Shown: in pieces, positions 42,136 to 49,101 of the stretch | Layout: each line of letters opens with the position of its first letter | How positions within the stretch are numbered: position 1 is the first letter of the stretch | Assembly: GCF_001279525.1 (NCBI RefSeq) | Contig: NZ_LGDY01000114.1 | Location: 186,001 to 250,000 of the forward strand | Direction: 5' to 3' | DNA: 64,000 bases | DNA from: Nocardia sp. NRRL S-836 | Lineage (GTDB): Bacteria > Actinomycetota > Actinomycetes > Mycobacteriales > Pseudonocardiaceae | Made by a program: the position numbers and the translations under genes | The notes under the pieces: model-generated | Database searches by the model: none | The model's input: only the letters and a program-made list of their open reading frames with translations | Told to the model about the DNA's origin: nothing

Positions 42136-44721
42136 CTAACCGGCTCCGAAGCAGACGAACCCCACGGCCGCCGCGTACGAGGCGTCGTCCGCCGCCCGCT
42201 GCACCTCGGCCAACGCCTTCGCCGGCGCCGTCCCGGCCGCCAGCTTCCGGTGCAGCTCCACCATCACCGGCGCCGTCCCGTCCGTCGGCACCGGCACGAC
42301 AGGCGCGATCAACGTCCGCGTCCCCAGCCCCAGCAGCGCCGCCGTGAACCCCATCAGCTCGTCCCCTGGCCGCACGGCGGACTGCCCGGTGTCGCACGCC
42401 GACAGCACCACGCGCGTGGGTGGCGTACGGAGACGTTCGATGTCGTAGACCGTCAACGGCCCATCGGCCAGTTCCAGCGCACTGAACAACGGGTTGTCCA
42501 CGCGGAACGATCCGTGCGCGGCAACGTGCGCGAGGGCGGCACCGTCCATTGCGGACGCGACAGCGCTCACGGTCGCATCGTCGTCGACGAGCACACGACC
42601 GGGCACGTGCGCGGAGATGGCCTTGATCTCCTCCGGCGCGGCGGCCATCCGCGGCCCGGCGGCCAGCACCGCCTCCCCGACCGCGTCCGCCACCGACGTC
42701 GCCCGCAGCCACACGGAAGCCGACGGCGCGACCGTGACCTCACGGCCCAGCACCGCCCACGGCAGGCTGTTCAACGGACCGGTCGGCACCACCACCAACG
42801 GCCGCCCGTCGATCCGCGAGGCCAGCGGCGACAGCAGCCGCGCCGACAGCAGCGCGGCCGCGTGGGTGGCGGAGGAACGGGCCACGGCGAGGTTCGGCAG
42901 CTGCGGCGGCAGCGTCACCAGGCGGTGCAACCCGAAGCGCAACAGCCGGATCTCGCGGACCACGCCCTCCAACGCTCCCAGGGAGTGCAGTGACGTGCGG
43001 CCGTCCGCCAGGACCACGGCCAGCAGCACACCGTCGTACTCGACGAACTCGATCAGCGCAGACGATCCCAACGCCGCCGCCAGCGACGCGATGGACGGCG
43101 GTTTGAACACCGCTCCCCCACCGGACATCTGCCGGGTCAGGTCGCGGACGCGCTGCTCGGCGCGCACCAGCTGCACGCGCAGCGCCTGAGCGGGTCTCCC
43201 GGCCAGCACGGCGGACTCGACGTCGGAGGTGACCGCGCGCAGGGACGCCAGCGCGTCCTCCAGCCGGGGGTCGTCCGGTGGCGACACCGACTTCATCCGC
43301 AACGCGCCCGCGCGCCAGCTCTCGGTCCACGACAGCACGCGGGCCGCGTTGCCGGAGGCGACGGCGAGCCGCAGGCCCTCCAGCGCGAGCGCCTGGCCCT
43401 GCGCCCCGGTCAGCGCCCGCAGCTCGGCCGCGCCCAGCGACACCCGGTACTCGTCGAGCAGCCCGATGCCCCGCCGCAGCGCGGAGGACGTGCCCCGCAC
43501 GTCGCCGGAGAGCTTGCGCCGCAACGCCTCCGCGTACCAGCCGCGCACGCGCAACCCCGCGGGGCCGCGCCTGCGTGCCGCGGCCGCCACCGAGAGCTCG
43601 GCCACCGCACGGGTCCGGTGCCCGAGGTCGGCGGCCACGAGACCGGCGTCGATGCGCGCCTCCAGCGCGGGCAGCCGCCAGTCCATCGCGTCCAGCTCGT
43701 CGGCCACCCGTGACAACGCCACCCGCAACGACCGCGTCCGGTCGCCGCGCAGCACGGCCGCGTGCAGCTCCAGGTACCGCGCGCCGGCCGCCCACAGCAG
43801 CCGCTGCTCGCGGCGGAACCGGCGGCGGGCCTCCGCGGCGAAGACGTGGGCCGCGTCCAGGTCGTCGTCCAGCAGCGCGATGCGGGCGCGGAAGAACAAC
43901 GCCTCCGAGGTCGCGAACGGGTTCTTCAGCGCCTTCAGCTCGGTGATCGCCCGGTCGGCGGCGGCGCGGGCCTCGTCGACCAGCGGCACGGAGACCAGCA
44001 GCTCCAGCCGGTTCACCAGCAGCGCCGGGCGGGGCACGTCCAGCCGCCGGTAGACCTCGTCGGCCTTGTCGAACAACGTCAGCGCGGCGGGCACGTCACC
44101 CGAGCGGGTGGCCATGATGCCCGCGTTCCAGTGCACGTCGGCGACACCGAGCTCCTGGCCCAGCGAGCCCAGCAGCGCCGCGGCCACGTCGAAGTCGGCG
44201 GACGCCTCACGCATGTTGCCGACATACGCGCGCACGAGCCCGCGATTGTTGTGAGCGCGCGCCTCGACCAGTTTGTCGTCCACGCGTCGTGCGCCCGCAA
44301 TAGCTGCCGTGTAATCGCGCTGCGCGTCGTCGTACCGCGTCAGGTAGTGGAAGACGACACCGCGCTGCATCAACGCCGCCACCGCGTCGGCGCCCGACAA
44401 CGACGGCATGGCCACGTCCAGCGCACGCAGCGCGGCGCGGTGGCGGCCGGTGTAGGCGAGCACCCAGGCCAGTGACATCTGCGCCAGCGCGGACAACCGG
44501 GGCAGCGCGGCGTCCGTCGCGACGCGGATCGAGCGGCGCAGGTGGCGGATCGAGCCGCTGTAGTCGTGCAGCTCGCGCAACGCGAGACCGATCGCGCGTT
44601 CGGCGATGGCCCGTTCCGACCGGTCCTGCGTCGTGCGGAGGACCGCGCGGGCCATCTCGACGGCCGCACGCGGGTTGCGCTGCCTGGCCGCCAGCGCGTC
44701 CTCCGCGGAAAAGTCGGTCAC
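42136..44721 (-). CDS. TPR-CHAT protein (caspase-like cysteine protease of the CHAT family)
   Basis: An 861-aa cytosolic protein without signal peptide. Residues about 1-430 are TPR-like helical repeats (LRRSIRVATDAALPRLSALA, LTRYDDAQRDYTAAIAGARR, ALTLFDKADEVYRRLDVPRP). A linker follows, then the C-terminal CHAT domain. The catalytic dyad is intact: His736 in ALAHVAAHGSFR and Cys776 in RVVLSACDTGQS. LVVVPTGPLNSLPWAVLGRE is the usual CHAT strand. GTG 44721 lies 6 bp after the -10 box, so the mRNA is leaderless. It is divergent from the subtilase/sigma operon, and the shared promoter region implies one functional unit. Confidence 0.88.
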   Translation of the reverse strand: MTDFSAEDALAARQRNPRAAVEMARAVLRTTQDRSERAIAERAIGLALRELHDYSGSIRHLRRSIRVATDAALPRLSALAQMSLAWVLAYTGRHRAALRALDVAMPSLSGADAVAALMQRGVVFHYLTRYDDAQRDYTAAIAGARRVDDKLVEARAHNNRGLVRAYVGNMREASADFDVAAALLGSLGQELGVADVHWNAGIMATRSGDVPAALTLFDKADEVYRRLDVPRPALLVNRLELLVSVPLVDEARAAADRAITELKALKNPFATSEALFFRARIALLDDDLDAAHVFAAEARRRFRREQRLLWAAGARYLELHAAVLRGDRTRSLRVALSRVADELDAMDWRLPALEARIDAGLVAADLGHRTRAVAELSVAAAARRRGPAGLRVRGWYAEALRRKLSGDVRGTSSALRRGIGLLDEYRVSLGAAELRALTGAQGQALALEGLRLAVASGNAARVLSWTESWRAGALRMKSVSPPDDPRLEDALASLRAVTSDVESAVLAGRPAQALRVQLVRAEQRVRDLTRQMSGGGAVFKPPSIASLAAALGSSALIEFVEYDGVLLAVVLADGRTSLHSLGALEGVVREIRLLRFGLHRLVTLPPQLPNLAVARSSATHAAALLSARLLSPLASRIDGRPLVVVPTGPLNSLPWAVLGREVTVAPSASVWLRATSVADAVGEAVLAAGPRMAAAPEEIKAISAHVPGRVLVDDDATVSAVASAMDGAALAHVAAHGSFRVDNPLFSALELADGPLTVYDIERLRTPPTRVVLSACDTGQSAVRPGDELMGFTAALLGLGTRTLIAPVVPVPTDGTAPVMVELHRKLAAGTAPAKALAEVQRAADDASYAAAVGFVCFGAG

Positions 44722-44727
44722 GGCGTC

Positions 44728-44758
44728 ACTTTATCCGCTGTGGTAGCTTGATCAAGCT
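44728..44758. promoter_or_regulatory. Divergent promoter region with 14-bp palindrome (CHAT gene / subtilase operon)
   Basis: AGCTTGATCAAGCT (44745-44758) is a perfect palindrome and contains TTGATC on both strands. For the CHAT gene, TTGATC (44755-44750), a 16-bp spacer and TAAAGT (44733-44728) form a good promoter, 6 bp from its start. In the other direction the palindrome offers a -35, but no clear -10 is seen. Because the dyad is itself the -35, a regulator bound there would control both operons. Confidence 0.65.
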
Positions 44759-44798
44759 CGGTCGGGGCCCCCGTCAAACGCTGCTTTGTGAGGCCGTG

Positions 44799-45998
44799 GT
44801 GTCGAAATCGCCGGAACGTTCCGATCTTTACGAAAGAGCTTTTCAGCAGCTCATCGCCGAGGACAAGAACATCGGCTTCCACGCTGAACGCGGGCGCGAG
44901 TTCCTCTACCGCCCAGGTCAGCTGCTGGTCGCCCCGGCGGACCGCGACCGGGTGATCGCGAAACTGCGGGAAAACAATGTCGAGGCGCGCCCCGCCGACG
45001 GATTCGGTGGAATGGCCCGCTTGATCCTTCCGAACAACCTCGAAGACATTCCCAGGATCGTTCGGTTGTTGAGGGATCAACGGAACTGGCCGAACGCACG
45101 AGTGCCGCTCGTGCAGCCGCACCACGTGGTCGTCGGCCACGGCGGCAACGTGATGGGCAACCCCGGCGACCGGCCGCTGCCGACCGACCCGGTGAACCCG
45201 GCCAAGCCCGACGACCGGCTCTCCGGCATCCGGGTCGGCATCCTCGACACCGGCATCTCCTCCGGCGCGCAGCTGGAGCACCCCGACTGGTTCTCCAACC
45301 GGTTCTTCAAGGAACCCGACGACGTCGACCCCGCCTACACCAGCGGTGTCCTGTTCGGACTGCAGGGCGGCCACGGCACGTTCGTCGCCGGCGTCGTCCA
45401 GAGCGCCGCGTGCGGTGTCGCGTTCGACCCCGAGGTCGCGCTCGACGTGAACGGGTTCGGCGACGAGGAGCGGCTGGTCGCCAAGATCACCGAGATGGGC
45501 AAGAAGAACGTCGACCTGCTCAACCTCTCCCTCGGCTGCTACACCGAGGACGACGTCGCCTCCGAGCCGCTGCGCAACGCGATCACCGCGCTGCCGCAGC
45601 AGACGGTCGTGGTGGCCTCCGCGGGCAACCGCGGCGACCAGCGCCCGAGCTGGCCGGCCGCGTTCCCCCGCGTCACCGCCGTCGCCGCGCTCGCGCAGAA
45701 CCGGGACGGGTCGATGGTCCCCGCCTGCTACTCGAGCTTCGGCCACTGGGTCGACGCCTGCGCCATCGGCAACCGCTCGTCGACCTACCTCAAGGGCGAG
45801 TGGAAGCTGCCCGGCGAGACCGACGCGACCCCGTTCGCGCTGTGGGCCTACTGGTCCGGCACGTCGTTCGCGGCGCCGTGGGTGACCGGGCGGATCGCCG
45901 CCACGATGGCGAAAGACGGCCTCACCGCGGTTCAGGCACGTGACAAACTGCTGTTGAACCCGGAGTACCACGCCGGCTACGGGGTCTTCGTCAAATAA
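44799..45998 (+). CDS. Cytosolic S8 (subtilisin-like) serine protease
   Basis: A 399-aa protease with no signal peptide and no classical inhibitor propeptide. Residues 1-140 form an N-terminal domain (SDLYERAFQQLIAEDKNIGF, EFLYRPGQLLVAPADRDRVI). The catalytic triad is complete: Asp150 (VGILDTGIS), His192 (GGHGTFVAGV) and Ser356 (SGTSFAAPW), with the oxyanion Asn in VVASAGNRG. GTG 44799 is chosen (GTG 44796 adjacent). It is followed by a sigma factor and a small protein on the same strand and faces the CHAT protease gene. A cytosolic location suggests a specific intracellular target. Confidence 0.9.
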   Translation: MSKSPERSDLYERAFQQLIAEDKNIGFHAERGREFLYRPGQLLVAPADRDRVIAKLRENNVEARPADGFGGMARLILPNNLEDIPRIVRLLRDQRNWPNARVPLVQPHHVVVGHGGNVMGNPGDRPLPTDPVNPAKPDDRLSGIRVGILDTGISSGAQLEHPDWFSNRFFKEPDDVDPAYTSGVLFGLQGGHGTFVAGVVQSAACGVAFDPEVALDVNGFGDEERLVAKITEMGKKNVDLLNLSLGCYTEDDVASEPLRNAITALPQQTVVVASAGNRGDQRPSWPAAFPRVTAVAALAQNRDGSMVPACYSSFGHWVDACAIGNRSSTYLKGEWKLPGETDATPFALWAYWSGTSFAAPWVTGRIAATMAKDGLTAVQARDKLLLNPEYHAGYGVFVK

Positions 45999-46063
45999 CC
46001 GGCGACGAGTTGTATCTGGGGAGCAGCCTCGGCCTCCGCAAGTCGTGACCGCAAGGAGTCGAC

Positions 46064-46690
46064 GTGACCTCAGCATCCCCGATCGCCGCGCTCGTCAGCG
46101 CGGCGGCCGAGGGCGACCAGGGTGCGTGGAACGAGATCGTGGACCGCTACACACCGCTGGTCGTGTCGGTGATCTACAAGCACCGGCTGCGCCCCGTGGA
46201 CGCGGCCGACGTGAACCAGACGCTGTGGCTCCGGCTCGTGGAGCAGATCGGCCGGCTCCGCGAGCCGGAGGCGCTGCCCGGCTGGATCATGACGACCACC
46301 CGCAACGAGTGCCTGCGCGTGTTGCGCGTGCAGCAGCGGACGCACCTCTACGACCCGCTGACGGAGTCCGACGCGCTGGAGCCGGCCGAGGACGCCGAGG
46401 TGGAGGCGGACCTGCTCGTCGTGGAGCGGCGGCAGGCGCTGCGCGACGGGTTCGCCGAGCTCACCGAGCAGTGCAAGCGGTTGCTGACCAAGCTGATGAC
46501 CGATCCCCCTCCGAGCTACCAGGTCGTGAGCGAAGAGCTCGCGATGCCGGTCGGCAGCATCGGGCCGACCCGCATCCGGTGCCTGGAGAAGTTGCGCAAG
46601 ACCCCCGCGATCTCGGCGTTCCTGGGATCGCCGTCGGCGAAGACGCAGGTGAGAGGAGGTGTGCTGGGTGCGGCACGACTGGGACAGTGA
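46064..46690 (+). CDS. ECF-type sigma-70 family factor linked to the CHAT/S8 proteases
   Basis: A 208-aa sigma factor. Region 2 reads EGDQGAWNEIVDRYTPLVVS, RPVDAADVNQTLWLRLVEQI and LPGWIMTTTRNECLRVLRVQ. Region 4 reads FAELTEQCKRLLTKLMTDPP, then YQVVSEELAMPVGSIGPTRI and RCLEKLRKTP. GTG 46064 follows AAGGAG at 6 nt. No zinc anti-sigma gene follows; instead a small acidic protein gene overlaps its end. That makes the latter, or the proteases, the likely controllers of sigma activity. Confidence 0.88.
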   Translation: MTSASPIAALVSAAAEGDQGAWNEIVDRYTPLVVSVIYKHRLRPVDAADVNQTLWLRLVEQIGRLREPEALPGWIMTTTRNECLRVLRVQQRTHLYDPLTESDALEPAEDAEVEADLLVVERRQALRDGFAELTEQCKRLLTKLMTDPPPSYQVVSEELAMPVGSIGPTRIRCLEKLRKTPAISAFLGSPSAKTQVRGGVLGAARLGQ

Positions 46691-47114
46691 CGACGTGTTG
46701 CTCGACGCCTTGCGCGACGCGGTGAGCACACCTCCCTCCGAAGACGTCCCGCCGGAGTTCGTCGCGGCGGCCAAGGCGGCGTACACGTGGCGCACCGTCG
46801 ACGCGGACCTGCTGCTGATCACCTCCTACGACTCGGTGCTGGACGACACGCTGTTCGCCCGCGCCCGGTCGACGTCCACGGCGCGGCAGCTGGTGTTCGA
46901 CGCGGACGGCGTGACGCTGCAGGTCGAGGTGTCGGCGGCGGGCGTCACCGGGCAGCTGGTGCCCGCGGCCGGCGACGTGACGCTGGTGGCTCCCACCGGT
47001 GACGTGGAGACGGCGGCGGTGGACGAGCTGGGCTCGTTCGTGCTGGGCCCCGGCCCGCGCGGACCGGTGAAGTTCCGGTTCACCGGCGGCTGCACCGATT
47101 GGTTCATCCTCTGA
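46668..47114 (+). CDS. Small acidic partner protein of the sigma/CHAT/S8 cluster
   Basis: A 148-aa protein from GTG 46668 with GGAGG 8 nt upstream; it overlaps the sigma gene by 23 bp. The N-terminal acidic helix (DWDSDDVLLDALRDAVSTPP) leads into FVAAAKAAYTWRTVDADLLL. The C-terminal two thirds is predicted to be beta-rich and carboxypeptidase-regulatory-like (VTGQLVPAAGDVTLVAPTGD, GSFVLGPGPRGPVKFRF). No signal peptide, membrane span or zinc motif is present. Overlap with the sigma gene suggests a direct partner, perhaps a non-canonical anti-sigma factor that could be a protease substrate (inference). Confidence 0.75.
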   Translation: MRHDWDSDDVLLDALRDAVSTPPSEDVPPEFVAAAKAAYTWRTVDADLLLITSYDSVLDDTLFARARSTSTARQLVFDADGVTLQVEVSAAGVTGQLVPAAGDVTLVAPTGDVETAAVDELGSFVLGPGPRGPVKFRFTGGCTDWFIL

Positions 47115-47222
47115 CACGCGGTTCGCCCGTGCGGCCTTCATCTGCGGCCTTCGAGGCCAGTGGGATCGCCGGTCTGTCCACTCTGGACCGCAACGCGGTG
47201 TGCCGCCGGGCGTGGACCTGGC

Positions 47223-47259
47223 GGTGGGCCTCCCGCACCGACCGTGCGGGAGGCCCACC
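47223..47259. terminator. Very strong hairpin between convergent operons
   Basis: A perfect 16-bp stem, GGTGGGCCTCCCGCAC (47223-47238) with GTGCGGGAGGCCCACC (47244-47259), and a 5-nt loop. It separates the CHAT-associated operon from the snapalysin-like gene and can serve both strands. Confidence 0.9.
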
Positions 47260-47265
47260 GGTGAC

Positions 47266-47781
47266 TCAGGCCGCGTCCTCGAAGGTGGCCGTCCGCACCA
47301 CCGCGGTGCCGGCGAAGTTGCGCTCCACGCGCGACTTCTCCGCCGCGTTCGGCACCGGGTTGGTGCACGGGACACCGGCGCTGGCACCCGACATCAGGCT
47401 GGAGCACGGCCCCGGCTTGATGTCCGGCAGGCCCAGGATGTGGCCGAGCTCGTGCGCCGCGATGCGGGTCTTGTTGTAGCCCTGGTCGATCGCCTGCTTG
47501 CCCATCCACACCCGGCCGTTGCCGAGGCTGGTCGTCTGGGCCCGCGGCCACCCGTCGTCCGCCACGATGATGATGTTCGCGCGGGTCGAGGTGGTCTTGA
47601 CCAGCTTGACGTTCTGCACGTTGTCGTTCCACACCTTCGCCCCGGCGTCGATGTCCGCCGTGTACTGGGCGGCACCGCTCAGGTTGTAGGTGAGGGTGCG
47701 TGCTGCCTGTGCGGTGCCGACGACGCCGATTGACAGGGCGGCGACGGTGGCGAGCACAGCGGTTGTTTTGCGCAGGAACAC
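47266..47781 (-). CDS. Secreted small zinc metalloprotease, snapalysin (M7)-like
   Basis: A 171-aa exported protease. The signal peptide is about residues 1-26 (FLRKTTAVLATVAALSIGVV, cut after AQA). The zinc motif HELGHILGLPD has the metzincin/snapalysin HExxHxxGxxD form, with a downstream SLMSG Met-turn-like stretch and a Cys pair (GPCSS, VPCTN). GTG 47781 follows GAGGAG. Its length is close to that of small secreted Streptomyces neutral proteases but without a long propeptide. It stands alone between two terminators and is not part of the CHAT operon. Confidence 0.88.
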   Translation of the reverse strand: MFLRKTTAVLATVAALSIGVVGTAQAARTLTYNLSGAAQYTADIDAGAKVWNDNVQNVKLVKTTSTRANIIIVADDGWPRAQTTSLGNGRVWMGKQAIDQGYNKTRIAAHELGHILGLPDIKPGPCSSLMSGASAGVPCTNPVPNAAEKSRVERNFAGTAVVRTATFEDAA

Positions 47782-48018
47782 AGGAATCTCCTCGCAATGC
47801 AGGGTAATTGCTCTCCGACTGTATCGAAGCAGCGTTGCCGCACAAGAAGAGTCAAGTGTCAACCGGCACCGGAACGGTCAAGACGCCCGAAGGCGATCCG
47901 GCCGTGTGACGGCCGGAGATCCCGCGCTACAAGGAAACCCGTCGCCGGCGCGTCCGGTTCGCCGCCGGGCGCAGCGGGTCGTCATAAGCCGCGCTGATGG
48001 TGCTTTGTGATGCGCTCA

Positions 48019-48048
48019 CGGCCGCGGCACCCCGGAGTGCCGCGGCCG
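48019..48048 (-). terminator. Hairpin at the end of the conservon operon
   Basis: A perfect 12-bp stem CGGCCGCGGCAC / GTGCCGCGGCCG with a 6-nt loop, directly downstream of the CvnD stop codon on the minus strand. Confidence 0.85.
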
Positions 48049-48049
48049 G

Positions 48050-48646
48050 TCAGGCGAACGACGGCTGCCGCAGCGCGTGCTCCACCAGCGCGATGAGGAT
48101 CTGCTTGGTGGACTGCCGGTTCCGCGCGTCGCACGGGATTATCGGCACCGACGACGCGATCGTCAGCGCGTCGCGCACCTCCTCGGTGCGGTGGTGCATC
48201 AGCCCGTCGAAGCAGTTGACCGCGATCACGTACGGCAGGTCGCGGTCCTCGAAGAAGTCGATGGGCGCGAACGCCTCGTCGATCCTGCGCGTGTCGACCA
48301 TGACGACGGCGCCGATCGCGCCGCGCACCAGGTCGTCCCACATGAACCAGAACCGGTGCTGGCCCGGCGTGCCGAACAGGTACAGGATCAGGTCCCTGTC
48401 CAGCGACACGCGGCCGAAGTCCATGGCCACCGTGGTGGTCACCTTGTCGGGCACCGCCGACAGGTCGTCCACCCCGACCGAGGCCTGGGTCATGACGGCC
48501 TCGGTGGTCAGCGGGGTGATCTCGGAGACCGAGCCGACGAAAGTCGTCTTGCCGACGCCGAACCCGCCCGCGACGACGATCTTCGCCGACGTCGCGGACA
48601 GGTCGGCCCCAGGTGACCCCGGACGGCCCGGAGCACCGTTGCTCAT
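48050..48646 (-). CDS. Conservon Ras-like GTP/ATP-binding protein, CvnD type
   Basis: A 198-aa P-loop GTPase-like protein. Walker A is AGGFGVGKTTFVG, switch/G3 GTPGQHRFWFMW, and VIAVNCFDG stands at the place of NKxD, as in CvnD proteins. It probably cycles at the membrane with the sensor-like CvnA and the roadblock protein CvnB. ATG 48646 lies 32 bp after the CvnB stop, a gap that in most conservons holds the DUF742 gene cvnC. It is the last gene of the operon. Confidence 0.92.
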   Translation of the reverse strand: MSNGAPGRPGSPGADLSATSAKIVVAGGFGVGKTTFVGSVSEITPLTTEAVMTQASVGVDDLSAVPDKVTTTVAMDFGRVSLDRDLILYLFGTPGQHRFWFMWDDLVRGAIGAVVMVDTRRIDEAFAPIDFFEDRDLPYVIAVNCFDGLMHHRTEEVRDALTIASSVPIIPCDARNRQSTKQILIALVEHALRQPSFA

Positions 48647-48678
48647 GGGGAACTTCTCTCTACTCAGAACAGAACAGC

Positions 48679-49101
48679 TCAGGCTCGCATGGACACGTGC
48701 AGCTGGGCGCGGATCTCCGGGGTGAGCTGGAGACCGACCCGTTCCACCAGCCGCGTCATCGCGTAGCCGATGAGTCCGATGTCGCAGTTGGGTGCGGCGA
48801 GAACGGCGAGGCAGGACCCGTCGCTGATGGACATCAGGAACAGGTAGCCGCGTTCCATCTCGACGACAGTCTGCTTCACGTCGCCTGCCTCGAAGCAGCG
48901 CGCCGCGCCGAGGTTGAGCGAAACGAGACCGGAGGAGACTGCGGCGAGCTGTTCCGCGCGGTCGTGCGGGAGGCGGTCCGACGAAGCGAGCAGCAGGCCG
49001 TCCGCCGAGACGACGATCGCGTGTGCGACACCGGCGACCCTGCTGACGAAGTCCTCGACCAGCCAGCTGAAGTTGTCCAGTTCCTCAGTCGCGGTGGTCA
49101 C
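48679..49101 (-). CDS. Conservon roadblock/LC7 protein, CvnB type
   Basis: A 140-aa roadblock/LC7-fold protein: [40 protein letters not shown] and [20 protein letters not shown] are the MglB-like segments. GTG 49101 has AAGGGA about 7 nt upstream and overlaps the CvnA stop by 4 bp. Roadblock proteins act as GTPase regulators, here for the downstream CvnD. Confidence 0.93.
   Translation of the reverse strand: MTTATEELDNFSWLVEDFVSRVAGVAHAIVVSADGLLLASSDRLPHDRAEQLAAVSSGLVSLNLGAARCFEAGDVKQTVVEMERGYLFLMSISDGSCLAVLAAPNCDIGLIGYAMTRLVERVGLQLTPEIRAQLHVSMRA

Noticed and set aside
47266..47781. Snapalysin-like protease as a fifth member of the CHAT/S8 system
   Set aside because: It is on the opposite strand, behind a 16-bp bidirectional terminator, and carries a secretion signal, unlike the cytosolic proteins of that cluster.
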